A stretch of DNA of 44,009 bases from Companilactobacillus halodurans. Lineage in GTDB: Bacteria; Bacillota; Bacilli; Lactobacillales; Lactobacillaceae. Made by a program: the position numbers and the translations under genes. The stretch is taken from the NCBI RefSeq assembly GCF_009600985.1, contig NZ_VDFP01000022.1, positions 1-44,009 of the forward strand, read 5' to 3'. Positions 9,363-17,897 of the stretch are shown piece by piece. Numbering within the stretch: the first letter of the stretch is position 1; every line of letters begins with the position of its first letter. The notes beneath the pieces were generated by a model. The model saw only the letters and a list, made by a program, of their open reading frames with translations. It had not been told where the DNA came from and made no database searches.

Positions 9363-9400
9363 AAAAGACTGAAATCTATTCACTGATTTCAGTCTTTTTT
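9363..9400 (+). terminator. Terminator of the ABC operon
   Basis: AAAAGACTGAAAT (9363-9375) and ATTTCAGTCTTTT (9386-9398) form a perfect 13-bp stem, with T's continuing after it. Confidence 0.9.
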
Positions 9401-9503
9401 GTGTAATCTACTTGAAAAATATAAAAATATTTCTGAAAAAGCCTTACGAATTAATTTTTTTTCTGGTATATTAATTCACTGTTGCAACAAAACGGAGGTA
9501 ATT

Positions 9504-10973
9504 ATGAGTAAAGCTCAACAAATTAATACAAAACCTCTTCATCCAACGTTATCATTATTGGGTGTTCTGATCGGTGGATTTGTTGGAATGTTCAGTGAAA
9601 CTTCATTGAATATTGCACTCCCATCTATTATGAAAGCATTTAATATTGAAACAGGCACTGCACAATGGTTAGTTACAGGTTATATGCTTGTAATTGCGAT
9701 TGTTCTACCACTTTCAAGTTTATTGACTAAACACTTTACAACTCGTGGGTTGGTAAGATTTGGTCTCTTGGATTTCATCGTTGGTTCACTTATTTCAGCT
9801 ATTGCGATGAACTTCCCAATTCTCTTGGTCGGACGTATGATTCAAGGTATTGCCACAGGTATTATCTTGCCATTAATGTTCTCGATTGCTATGAGAATTT
9901 TCCCACCTAACAAACTTGGTGGAGCCTTAGGTATGGCCGCTTTAGTTATTATGTTTGCACCAGCCATTGGACCTACAATTTCTGGTATTATCCTGGGTGT
10001 CCTTTCATGGAGATTCATTTTCGCATCATTTATTGTGTTCCTAGTTATCGGCTGGGCTATCATGGAAAAGAATTTGACTAATGTCTTTGAAGTAACAAAG
10101 CCAAAAGTTGATTGGTTAGCAATTATCCTTTCAACTATCAGTTTTGGTTTGATTGTCTTTGGTATTAGTTTCTTAAGTAAGAATATGACGATTGCGTTAA
10201 TTTCCCTAGTTGTGGGATTGGTCTTCTTAGTTGTTTACATCAGACAACAGCTTCATGCAGAAGTTCCAACTTTGGACTTTACAGTTCTAAAGAAACCTGA
10301 ATTCGTTACTGGTTCTGTTCTAGTAATGATCAACTTCGGTATTACCTTATCGGCCATGTACTTATTGCCAATGTACCTACAAAATGGTCTTGGCGTAGCT
10401 GTTGCTCTAACTGGTATCATCATGTTGCCAGGTGGAGTTATCAATGCGGTCGTATCATTTGGTGCCGGTCGTGCATACGATAAAATCGGTGCTAAATTAA
10501 TGTCACGTTTAGGATTTTTGATTTCAATTATTGGTTCTGCAATGTTTATCTTCAGTAGTTCAAATAGTTCTATTGGTTACATCATTGCCGCTCACATTGT
10601 GTTGATGATTGGTGTTCCACTTGCTATGTCACCTTCACAAACATATGGTTTAAATTCATTAAATGCATTCCAGTCAGCTGATGGATCAGCTATCATCAAT
10701 ACTTTCCAACAAGTTATTGGTGCCGTCGCAACTGGTATTGCTACAATTCTTTTGAGTACCGGCCAAGCTAATTACTTTGCTAATGGTGGAAATTCTGCCA
10801 AATTGGCATTTACCAATGGCGCTCACTACGGATTTGTGTTTACATTAATATTAGCTGTTTTCGGATTCATATTAGCATTCCGCGTGCATAATAAGAGCAA
10901 AGAAACAGTTAGTGCAAAAGAAACAGAAACTGCATCTTCAAAAGCTAAAGATGAAAGTACTGTAACTGAATAA
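9504..10973 (+). CDS. MFS drug-efflux transporter, DHA2 (14-TM) family
   Basis: 489 aa with about 14 membrane segments. The N-terminal part has FSETSLNIALPSIMKAF and TAQWLVTGYMLV, then the motif VGRMIQGIATGIILPLMFSIA, all typical of EmrB/QacA/LmrB proton-driven exporters. The start is ATG 9504 with ACGGAGGTA upstream; an earlier in-frame start at 9399 would add 35 residues overlapping the previous terminator. A hydrophilic Lys/Glu/Thr-rich tail ends the protein. Possible promoter TTACGA-N17-TATATT at 9444-9472. Substrate unknown. Confidence 0.92.
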   Translation: MSKAQQINTKPLHPTLSLLGVLIGGFVGMFSETSLNIALPSIMKAFNIETGTAQWLVTGYMLVIAIVLPLSSLLTKHFTTRGLVRFGLLDFIVGSLISAIAMNFPILLVGRMIQGIATGIILPLMFSIAMRIFPPNKLGGALGMAALVIMFAPAIGPTISGIILGVLSWRFIFASFIVFLVIGWAIMEKNLTNVFEVTKPKVDWLAIILSTISFGLIVFGISFLSKNMTIALISLVVGLVFLVVYIRQQLHAEVPTLDFTVLKKPEFVTGSVLVMINFGITLSAMYLLPMYLQNGLGVAVALTGIIMLPGGVINAVVSFGAGRAYDKIGAKLMSRLGFLISIIGSAMFIFSSSNSSIGYIIAAHIVLMIGVPLAMSPSQTYGLNSLNAFQSADGSAIINTFQQVIGAVATGIATILLSTGQANYFANGGNSAKLAFTNGAHYGFVFTLILAVFGFILAFRVHNKSKETVSAKETETASSKAKDESTVTE

Positions 10974-11018
10974 ACTAATCGCGTAGTTCTTCAGTTAGAA
11001 AGCAATTGATACGAAAAA

Positions 11019-11055
11019 AAAGCTAATCAAGATGATAATTGATTGGCTTTTTTTA
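11019..11055 (+). terminator. Terminator of the DHA2 transporter
   Basis: AAAGCTAATCA (11019-11029) with TGATTGGCTTT (11040-11050), one G-T pair, followed by a T-run. Confidence 0.85.
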
Positions 11056-11091
11056 TTAGAAAAAGTTATGTTGAAGAACTTAAAATATAGG

Positions 11092-11120
11092 TTGAAAAAT
11101 CATTTTGATTCCTTTACAAT
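11092..11120 (+). promoter_or_regulatory. Sigma-A promoter of the 44-aa gene
   Basis: TTGAAA (11092-11097), 17-nt spacer, TACAAT (11115-11120): five of six matches in each hexamer. The start codon follows 53 nt later. Confidence 0.7.
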
Positions 11121-11173
11121 AATAGGGTTAATAAAATAAGTTAAATTGCATAACGGGAAGGAGGGTTTTTTAG

Positions 11174-11308
11174 ATGTCACAAAATACACATAAAGGTATG
11201 ACTGGCCACCGCCGTCCTGTAAACCAAAAAAATGGTGCCACAAAGCGTGCCAACACACAAGCTGTTCTTGATTTCTTGAAGAGCCGTGAAACTAAAGAAT
11301 CTAAGTAA
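11174..11308 (+). CDS. 44-aa basic protein of unknown function
   Basis: Complete small gene: promoter at 11092-11120, ribosome site GGAAGGAGGG, ATG 11174, stop 11306-11308 and a strong terminator. The peptide is hydrophilic and basic, with an N-terminal part rich in His, Arg, Asn and Gly (GHRRPVNQKNG) and a C-terminal amphipathic helix (TQAVLDFLKSRE). No signal peptide or membrane segment. The composition would suit a nucleic-acid- or ribosome-associated small protein, which is inference only. It is too short to be picked up by usual ORF cut-offs. Confidence 0.78.
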   Translation: MSQNTHKGMTGHRRPVNQKNGATKRANTQAVLDFLKSRETKESK

Positions 11309-11327
11309 TTTTAGATAAATATAAACG

Positions 11328-11362
11328 AAGAGCCAGCAGATTTTTCTGCTGGCTCTTTTTTT
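11328..11362 (+). terminator. Terminator of the 44-aa gene
   Basis: Perfect 13-bp stem AAGAGCCAGCAGA / TCTGCTGGCTCTT (11328-11340, 11345-11357) with a TTTT loop and a run of T. Confidence 0.93.
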
Positions 11363-11369
11363 GAATTTA

Positions 11370-12745
11370 TTAATCAACTAAATCAGAACGGTGCAACTTG
11401 AAAGTTAGGATAAAAGCAATAATCAAAAATCCTAAGCAGGCTAAAAATCCGGCTTGAATACCGATAGCTTGATTAGCCGTACTGCCAGTTGCAATTTTAT
11501 CAGCTAAAGTGATAACGGCGATAATAATTGCTGTTCCAAAAGATGCTGCGATTTGTCTGAGAGTATTGAAAGTAGCTACGCCATCAGAAATATATTTCTT
11601 AGGTAAGTCGCTTAAAGCTTGGGTCTGAATAGGAATCAAAATTAAGACTAGTCCTAATTGACGAACTGTCTGACCTAATGTCAGCATTAAAACTGAAGCA
11701 TTAACATCGATGACAGCTTGTAAAAAGGTACCGAAGCAATCAATTAACACACCAGTAACAACGATTCGTTTGATGGGATACTTATCGAAGAATCTGCCAC
11801 TGACAGGTGACATGAATCCTGTCAAAACAGCTCCAGGTAAGAGAGCTAATCCTGATACTAATGGACTTTTGTGGAGAATGTTCTGAATCATCAATGGCAA
11901 AAGGATTGTGTTACCATACATCGTTAAAACAATTAACATATTGATAACAGTTGCAAAGGTAAATTGTGAATGCTTAAAAATTTCGAAATTAATAATCGGA
12001 TTAGCTGTTCTGTTTTCCATAACAGCAAAAATGGCGATTAAAATTAATCCAATAGCTGTGTAGCCTAAAACGTTGAAGGTAAAGAGGTTAGCTTGACCGA
12101 TATTGGAGAATCCAGTTAGCAAGAAGAGCAAGCCAAAACTGATCGTAATCAGACTAGGCGTATCGAATTTGGGATTTTCGTTGGTTTCGACTTGTGGCAA
12201 GAAGAAAATCGACAATAAGACGACGGCAATGATAAAAGGCAAAATCATAATGAAAAGATATTGCCAAGGGAAGTACTGTAAGATGGCTCCTGAAAGCGTT
12301 GGGCCAATAATGGGTGAGAAGTTAAAGGGGCCAATCCAATAATTCCCATAATGGCTCCTTGCTTGTTTCTTGGCGTATACTGCATGGCCAAGACGTTGAC
12401 TAGAGGCATCATCATACCAGTTCCGATAGCTTGAATCATTCGTCCGATAATAACGAGCATAAATGAATTGGCGACTGCTCCTAAAATAGTTCCGATTAGA
12501 AAGACTGAACTAAAGGCAATGAAGAGGTGTCTAAAGGAGAATTTCTTGATAAAGTAGGCACTTGTTGGAATCATAATGGCATTTACCAAGGTGTATCCAT
12601 TTGTCAGCCACTGAACTGTTGACGAGTTGACGTTGAATACGCGCATGAAAGTTGGTAAAGCAGTGTTCATTAAAGTTGAGCACAAAACGCCGAAAAAGGT
12701 TCCGAAGACCATGATATAAAGTGATTTTTTGATTTGTTTCGACAT
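11370..12745 (-). pseudogene. DHA2-type MFS transporter, frameshifted
   Basis: The N-terminal piece (12745 to about 12325) starts with a good site (AGGAG, 8 nt) and encodes STLMNTALPTFMRVF, VQWLTNGYTLVNAIMIP and GRMIQAIGTGMMMP. Around 12324-12326 (AAA on the plus strand) one base appears missing; adding it lets the frame continue as a segment reading roughly FNFSPIIGPTLSGAI and then the C-terminal half from 12248 down to the stop at 11370. Repaired length is about 458 aa with 14 helices. Only about 22 percent of the local bases separate it from a normal DHA2 exporter in frame terms: one base. Homologous in type to the intact exporter at 9504 but clearly a different gene. Confidence 0.85.
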
Positions 12746-12935
12746 ATATGGTGCTCCTAAATATATTTGTTATATGGTATTAACTTATTTATTTTAGTTA
12801 TTTAACTTGGTTCGGTCAAATTTAGTTGGGATATACGTATAGAAATAGGCGACTTTAATCTTCGTTGGATTAAGGTCGCCTAGGATTGGTGGATATTATA
12901 ATTGTTGTTGTGAAGGAAACGTTTTTTTGCGGAAT

Positions 12936-13059
12936 AGTGGAAACGAGTTACACAGGGGCAACTTCCTACACCTAAGTCTATTTCCCATCTCGTCTGCTTC
13001 GCAGCCAAGCTGTGAAATTGTCTTAGGCTCCGGAAGCTGAGCGCCCCTGTTCCACTCTC
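12936..13059. repeat. 124-bp palindromic repeat, copy A
   Basis: Nested inverted repeat with paired blocks ACAGGGGC (12952-12959)/GCCCCTGT (13043-13050), CTTCC (12962-12966)/GGAAG (13032-13036), CCTAAG (12971-12976)/CTTAGG (13022-13027), TTTC/GAAA and an inner CTGC-TTC-GCAG hairpin. Same length and block spacing as copy C at 29556, about 85-90 percent identical by eye, and many of the differences fall in both arms together. It sits in tandem with copy B between the broken MFS gene and yxeA. Confidence 0.85.
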
Positions 13060-13065
13060 TGATTA

Positions 13066-13187
13066 AAACGAGTTCCGGTGGAGCAACTCATTGCGGTTAA
13101 GCCTATTTCACAAATCACTCGCAAAGTGCGCGAGCAATCCGTAAAATTGTCTTAGTCTTCGTGAGCTGAGCGTCCCATCTGCACTCT
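13066..13187. repeat. 124-bp palindromic repeat, divergent copy B
   Basis: Shares the AAACGAG start, the middle TTGTCTTAG and the closing GAGCTGAGCG...CTCTCT segments with copy A but has diverged elsewhere. The arms still pair: GGTGGAGC (13077-13084) with GTCCCATC (13172-13179) with two G-T pairs and one mismatch, CTCAT (13087-13091) with GTGAG (13161-13165), TAAG with CTTA, and an inner CTCGC (13118-13122)/GCGAG (13130-13134). Its right end contains the last codons and stop of yxeA. Confidence 0.75.
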
Positions 13188-13556
13188 CTTAAATATATTA
13201 CTTGGAATGTCTTTTTTAAAAACTTCTTTATAGGTATAAACATAACTACCTTTAGTATCAATCTTCAAATAATGGCCGGATTTCAATTTTCCCATTCCTG
13301 TGAATGAAATGGGAGCTTCTTTTCCTTTTTTATCATAGCTTTTAAGGTTATAGGTGTAGTTTCCATAACCGTCCTTGTCTTTAGCGTTTTTATTGTCGAT
13401 TCTAACGTATCTTGATTCTCGTTTTGCTAAAATATTGAATTTGTTGAATATTTGAGCTACTTCACTGGTATTGTTTTTAGCGTACAAACAACCTCCTAAA
13501 TAACCTAATCCCAATAAAAAAATCCCCAAAAGAAAAACCCTTAAATAACTTCTCAT
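13152..13556 (-). CDS. YxeA-family (DUF1093) secreted or membrane-anchored protein
   Basis: 134 aa. One N-terminal hydrophobic segment (FLLGIFLLGLGYLGGCLYA) serves as signal anchor; the outside part has the small beta-barrel pattern of YxeA (YVRID, YGNYTYNLKSYDKKGKEAPISFTG, GHYLKIDTKGSYVYTYKEV). Function of the family is not established. AGGAGG precedes the start. The last dozen residues are encoded inside repeat copy B, so the natural C-terminus may have been replaced when the repeat arrived. The 22-aa peptide gene lies 92 nt upstream on the same strand and may be cotranscribed. Confidence 0.78.
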   Translation of the reverse strand: MRSYLRVFLLGIFLLGLGYLGGCLYAKNNTSEVAQIFNKFNILAKRESRYVRIDNKNAKDKDGYGNYTYNLKSYDKKGKEAPISFTGMGKLKSGHYLKIDTKGSYVYTYKEVFKKDIPSNIFKRVQMGRSAHED

Positions 13557-13647
13557 TTGGATTACCTCCTGACAAGTATTTTAAGAGTTTTCTTGATATT
13601 TCAACATTTGTTCTACTTACATTATTCTTACAGATTTGTAAGCCGGC

Positions 13648-13716
13648 TTACCACCAATCGAAATTCAATGTGTAGTCTACAATTTTGTTGAATAATGCCG
13701 CGATAAGTTTCATCAT
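13648..13716 (-). CDS. 22-aa peptide ending in Trp-Trp
   Basis: Small ORF with complete expression signals: promoter TTGATA-N17-TATAAT (13759-13787), ribosome site GGAGG (13725-13729) 8 nt before the first of two adjacent ATGs. The peptide starts with a short hydrophobic, amphipathic helix (MKLIAALFNKIVDYTL) and ends NFDWW. The DWW end recalls the Trp-Trp motif of streptococcal ComS/XIP pheromones, but no Rgg/ComR-type regulator is in the window, and an amphipathic toxin- or modulin-like peptide is equally possible. A 12-bp palindrome TAAGCCGGCTTA (13639-13650) overlaps the stop. Being a gene is well supported; the role is unknown. Confidence 0.65.
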   Translation of the reverse strand: MMKLIAALFNKIVDYTLNFDWW

Positions 13717-13758
13717 GATCAGCGCCTCCAACTTTCTATAAACTTTATTTCTACTTAT

Positions 13759-13787
13759 ATTATAGTTCGTTTTGAAAGCGCTATCAA
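13759..13787 (-). promoter_or_regulatory. Promoter overlapped by a cre (CcpA) site
   Basis: On the minus strand TTGATA (13782-13787), 17-nt spacer, TATAAT (13759-13764). The plus-strand 13773-13786 sequence TGAAAGCGCTATCA, read on the minus strand as TGATAGCGCTTTCA, fits the cre consensus TGWNANCGNTNWCA at every fixed position and covers the -35 and spacer, so CcpA binding should repress the 22-aa peptide unit when preferred sugars are present. Confidence 0.72.
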
Positions 13788-13793
13788 TTATTA

Positions 13794-14918
13794 TTAACCC
13801 CAAACTTCGTCTTGAATCGACTTAACTAATTTGAGTTTGTCCCATTCTTGTTTTTCAGTTAGGACATTGCCTTCTTCGGTAGATGCAAAGCCGCATTGAG
13901 TTGATAACCAAAGTCTATCCAGTGGCAAAAATTGGCTAGCTTCGTGAATTCGATCGATGATATCTTGACGATTTTCGAGTTCACCTGACTTAGTCGTAAT
14001 CAAGCCCAAAACAACTTTTTTATCACCAGAGACTTTGGCTAGTGGTTCAAAATTACCAGCACGTTTGGAATCGTATTCTAGGAAGTATGTTTCGACGTTT
14101 TCTTTGGCGAATAATGTGTCAGCGACTGGACCATAGCCTCCAGAAAAGGCGAAATCAGAATGATAGTTGCCCCGACAGACGTGAGTATTGATAGTTAAAT
14201 CCGCCGGAATATTTTCGATAGCTTTGTTGTTGAGCTCCAAGAGAAGATCTTGGATACCAGAGTTTGCATAGGCTTTGCCATCAGGTGTAGCTAAGAAGTT
14301 ATCGTCTAGGAAAAGTCCCCAAGAGCAGTCATCAAGTTGAATTACACGTGCTCCTTCGTCGTAAAGGGCAATAATCGTATCGTGATAGGCTTGTTCAATA
14401 TCTTTATATAAATCGTCTAGATTAGGATAGAATTCTTTGATTTTTTCATCATTAGTGCCACGAATCAATTCGATATAGAGCTGTGAAGGGGCAGGGATAG
14501 TTTGCTTTGGTTCAATATCCAATTGATCAGTTAATGACTTTAAGTAAGCGAAGTGTCTTAAAAATGGATGGTTAGGATTGAATTTGATTTTTCCGGAAAG
14601 GATTGCGGTGTCGTCACGAGTTTCTTCATGAGCAAAGTGGTAGCCTTCACCATAATGAATGTGGTCGACGCCTTCAAGTCCCCAGAAGAAGTCGAGGTGC
14701 CAATATGAACGACGGAACTCGCCATCGGTTGCGTAATCTAGTCCAACGTCAACTTCTTTGTTAACGAGATCTTTGATAGCTTCGTCTTCAACTTCTGTTA
14801 ATTCTTCTTGGGTGATGTTTTTAGCTGCGTAGTCTTTACGAGCTTGCTTTAATACGTCTGGTCTTAGGAAGCTTCCTACATGTTGAAAGCCGATTTTGTT
14901 TGCTGTTTTTACTGTCAT
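13794..14918 (-). CDS. MetE-like methionine synthase, C-terminal-domain type (YxjG/YxjH)
   Basis: 374 aa, matching the short single-domain cobalamin-independent methyltransferases rather than full MetE (about 750 aa). Visible are the zinc/homocysteine-site segments NTHVCRGNYHS (His and Cys ligands), GLITTKSGELE and LSTQCGFAS (second Cys ligand). Expected role: methyl transfer to homocysteine giving methionine, with a methyl donor that is not certain for this subfamily. Ribosome site AGGAGGAA. A T-box leader lies upstream on the same strand, consistent with control by methionine supply. Confidence 0.88.
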   Translation of the reverse strand: MTVKTANKIGFQHVGSFLRPDVLKQARKDYAAKNITQEELTEVEDEAIKDLVNKEVDVGLDYATDGEFRRSYWHLDFFWGLEGVDHIHYGEGYHFAHEETRDDTAILSGKIKFNPNHPFLRHFAYLKSLTDQLDIEPKQTIPAPSQLYIELIRGTNDEKIKEFYPNLDDLYKDIEQAYHDTIIALYDEGARVIQLDDCSWGLFLDDNFLATPDGKAYANSGIQDLLLELNNKAIENIPADLTINTHVCRGNYHSDFAFSGGYGPVADTLFAKENVETYFLEYDSKRAGNFEPLAKVSGDKKVVLGLITTKSGELENRQDIIDRIHEASQFLPLDRLWLSTQCGFASTEEGNVLTEKQEWDKLKLVKSIQDEVWG

Positions 14919-15058
14919 ATCTATAATTCCTCCTGATTTTGGTTATTTAATCTGGATTGGTTTTTGGGAGAGTGGGATGGGATTTTTATGTGGTAGGTGG
15001 GGTTAAGGAGTGAAAGGGGCAAAGGGCATGGGAACTGATTTTATAAAATATGATTCAC

Positions 15059-15119
15059 GGGCGTCATTTAGACGCCCCCGTTTGCGTTCTCTAAGTGGTG
15101 AAACCACTAAGAGAACGCA
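15059..15119 (-). other. Two extra hairpins between T-box terminator and metE-like gene
   Basis: A 19-bp inverted repeat with a 3-nt loop and one mismatch lies at 15080-15119 (arms around TTCTCTAAGTGGT and ACCACTAAGAGAA), followed on the minus strand by GGGCGTC-ATTTA-GACGCCC at 15060-15077. Neither has a T-run on the minus strand, so they are not ordinary terminators; they may be mRNA-stabilising structures, a processing site or the remains of a small repeat element. Confidence 0.6.
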
Positions 15120-15420
15120 AAAATCGTCCCTACATATACAGAATAATTCTGCAATGTAGGGACGATCACCGTGGTACCACCCTAATTTATACTTTGCTCT
15201 CACAAAATACCTCAACGACACTAATATGTCCGGGATGATATCGCATCCTTGCGTACCTTTGGCTTGCACCTAGGTAAGACTCCAAGCTCATCTTCAATCA
15301 ACGTTGGTTCTGCCTTTTCACTATCTGACAGTCACTTTTCAAACTACTAATTGATTTACTCTTCTTTTCTACGTCTAATTAGATTAAATACTCTTTAATT
15401 ATTGATTGGTGCTAATTTAC
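15119..15420 (-). promoter_or_regulatory. T-box riboswitch, probably methionine (tRNA-Met)
   Basis: The minus strand holds the T-box core GGGTGGTACCACGGTG (at about 15167-15182) immediately before a terminator with stem CGTCCCTACAT/ATGTAGGGACG (15125-15135, 15154-15164) and a T-run. A long stem I region precedes it. The segment GAAGATGAGCTTGG around 15284-15294 offers ATG as specifier codon (15289-15291), which would sense uncharged tRNA-Met and fits the downstream MetE-like gene. The T-box identity is firm; the specifier is inferred by eye. Confidence 0.88.
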
Positions 15421-15476
15421 ACCCTGATTTTTATTTTGTCAAACTCAATTTTTGATTTTTTATAATGATTGCACCG

Positions 15477-17897
15477 TTATAACACTGGATAATCACCCAA
15501 TGTCCAAGTGATTGTTCCCTGGTATTGACCGGCTTCATTTTGATTTGTTTGCTTTAAAAGAATGCCAGAATCATTACTCCAATTTCCTGATATATTGGTT
15601 GTTTTTTCAGTATCGCTTGAGGTGGAATCTTCGTAAATATCAATAGGGGAATTTAAGAGGTTTTGCGTAGTTTGATTATTCTTAAAAACGAGATTGCCTT
15701 TAAAATCTGTCTTGTTGTCCGCTAATAAAGTTGCGGTGGCGGTTAGTTGCCAGGGCTCTCTTAAACTTATAACGGATAAATTAAAATTATTATTTTGACG
15801 TTTGATTAATTTTTTTGAATTGGACTGAACAATGGTTTGAAAATCAATGTTCGGCGATACGGAGAGTTTCAACAGATGGTTTTGTAAAACGTTGACAGTA
15901 TAGGGAATGGTGTTTGAAGTTATTCCGTCTTTGTCTTTAGCCGTCACATAAATGGTTTGTGTCGTATTCATTTGAAAAATATTCCAAAAGAGATTGCTAT
16001 CCTTTGCATCAATGACCTGCTTTAATGGAATTGGAGTATTAGAAGTACTCGTTTCAGATTGAGCAGTAGCATCATATGTGAAATCGTAGTTATTTATTTT
16101 AATATCATAATGAATTGGGTCATCTTTTAGGAAATTGTGATCCTCATCATAGGATAAATCGGTGGGTAAATCTAATTTGGTGTTTTCTTCTTGATAGAGC
16201 AGGTCAATTGGATTTTGTTGCTTGAGGTTTAATTTCCATGTCCGAATGAACATGATAGTAAACGGTGGCGTAGCAGTCGAGGTGATATCGTTGGTTCCTT
16301 CAAACTTGGCAGGTTTAGACGTGATATGGTAATCAGTCAAAGTTTTGTTATCTACTTTGCCATGAATAACGATTTTGGCGTTGGTATCAATGGGTTTGGT
16401 TAATTTGTGAGTCAAAACACCGTCTTTTATATCGCTGTCTGCTAAATCTTCAACTGTGCCGTTTCCATAAGTGATGGTGCCAATATTTCCAGCAATGGGC
16501 GTAAAGTGTGGCGGCAAGGTTATTGTAGCGGTGATTCCTTGCCAGCTGATATTACCAATATCGTATTTTAAGTTGTAATTCAAATCGACATTATCGCCAT
16601 CATTAACGAAATAATCAGTTGAATCGTTAGTAATCGTTTTATCGAGTGTTTGATCGTAAATTGTGGAATCTGCTGTAGCGTTTAACAAAGCGGGAATTGA
16701 TTCGAGGACGACTAATTTGCTGGGAACGCCACTTGTAGCTGTATTGGCACCAGTAAAACCCCAACGAATTTTTGATTGTCCGGCAGGTAAATTAAAAATT
16801 GCTGGATTTAGTTGGATATTCTTATCTATCCGTTTAGAAAGTTTTCCGCCACCACCTTCAGGAACGGTGGTACCATCAATGTCTTTATCATTAAAGGCAT
16901 AATGAAGCTTTGAATCTTCAGGAGTCCAAGTTAAAGTGACATGATGCCAATAAGTTGTATTTCCCTGAGAGTCAGTACCATTTATCAAATAAGCTGGAGT
17001 ATTTTCAGTGTGAAATAGGGAAGTTGCTTTTTCAAAATTTTGATAATCATTATTTTCACTAGTGATTCGATTTGTAAAAGCATAGGATTCAGATGTTCCT
17101 GGGAATGTTAAAGAGATATGACCAAACCCGCTATCTCCAGCACCTAAACTTGTATTAGCTGGGAAACCTGCTGGAGCTTTTATTGTTAAATCAGTAGTGT
17201 CGAAAGCATCTAAAGAATAATCATAATTAAGATAGACTCCTGATTTATATCGTATAGGAGCACTGTCTTTTGTATTCGATGAGTTAGTGTGGCTGTCAAA
17301 TTCAAGCGCAACACTGTTAGAAACAGCGGTATTAACTAAATATTGAGAGGTAGGATAAGTAACGGAATTAGTTAGGAGACCCTTTACAAAAGTTGTTTTA
17401 TCGTAACCATCAACTCCCAGTCCTTCACGACCAGCTCCCATAGCGTAGGCACCACGTGGATCATTTTGAAGAACAAGTGCAATGCCTTCGCCCTCTTTAT
17501 TTTTATCCATATTATAAGGACCAAAGTATAACCAAGCAGAAATAATCTGCTTTTTTGAAATATCAAAAGCATTTCCTGTATCTGGATCAGACCAAATTGC
17601 TCCAGTATCACTAGGTTCACTGGCTAAAGATAAAATAGTATTTTGAGTAGAACTACCAGTTTTGCTTCTTATGTGAGCATTATTTTCAGTGAATGGATCA
17701 CGATAATTGCTGCCATTCATTTTAGGATTCACAATGTCGGAAAAGTAATTTTTAATGTCGAGTCCATTGGGGGCAGAATCAATGGCGCTTTGTTCATCAG
17801 TATCATCTGCTAAAACAAAATTATAACTATCGCAAAATTTAAGCAAAATTAAAGAGAGTAAACAACTAGTTAAAACGATGAGTAATTTTATTTTCAT
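15477..17897 (-). CDS. Cell-surface protein: L-type lectin domain plus WxL domain
   Basis: 806 aa. Signal peptide ending near VLADD. Residues about 50-400 look like a bacterial L-type (legume-lectin-like) domain: AWLYFGPY, GEGIALVLQNDPRGAYAMG, NSVALEFDSHTNS, GHISLTFPGT, WHHVTLTWTPEDSKLHYAF. The middle has beta-rich repeats. The last about 160 residues fit a WxL wall-binding domain, with PWQLTATAT and a final ITWTLGDYP, the two Trp-x-Leu motifs. No LPxTG or transmembrane anchor, so attachment to peptidoglycan through WxL is expected. Start has AGGGAGGTAG upstream. Unlike most WxL genes it has no neighbouring WxL/DUF916/LPxTG partners here. Likely role: binding sugars on host, plant or microbial surfaces. 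Confidence 0.82.
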   Translation of the reverse strand: MKIKLLIVLTSCLLSLILLKFCDSYNFVLADDTDEQSAIDSAPNGLDIKNYFSDIVNPKMNGSNYRDPFTENNAHIRSKTGSSTQNTILSLASEPSDTGAIWSDPDTGNAFDISKKQIISAWLYFGPYNMDKNKEGEGIALVLQNDPRGAYAMGAGREGLGVDGYDKTTFVKGLLTNSVTYPTSQYLVNTAVSNSVALEFDSHTNSSNTKDSAPIRYKSGVYLNYDYSLDAFDTTDLTIKAPAGFPANTSLGAGDSGFGHISLTFPGTSESYAFTNRITSENNDYQNFEKATSLFHTENTPAYLINGTDSQGNTTYWHHVTLTWTPEDSKLHYAFNDKDIDGTTVPEGGGGKLSKRIDKNIQLNPAIFNLPAGQSKIRWGFTGANTATSGVPSKLVVLESIPALLNATADSTIYDQTLDKTITNDSTDYFVNDGDNVDLNYNLKYDIGNISWQGITATITLPPHFTPIAGNIGTITYGNGTVEDLADSDIKDGVLTHKLTKPIDTNAKIVIHGKVDNKTLTDYHITSKPAKFEGTNDITSTATPPFTIMFIRTWKLNLKQQNPIDLLYQEENTKLDLPTDLSYDEDHNFLKDDPIHYDIKINNYDFTYDATAQSETSTSNTPIPLKQVIDAKDSNLFWNIFQMNTTQTIYVTAKDKDGITSNTIPYTVNVLQNHLLKLSVSPNIDFQTIVQSNSKKLIKRQNNNFNLSVISLREPWQLTATATLLADNKTDFKGNLVFKNNQTTQNLLNSPIDIYEDSTSSDTEKTTNISGNWSNDSGILLKQTNQNEAGQYQGTITWTLGDYPVL

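Noticed and set aside
11177..11377. 66-codon ORF, minus strand
   Set aside because: Shadow of the 44-aa gene and its terminator.
15003..15269. 88-codon ORF, minus strand
   Set aside because: It is a chance translation of the T-box leader and its hairpins, with no start signal.
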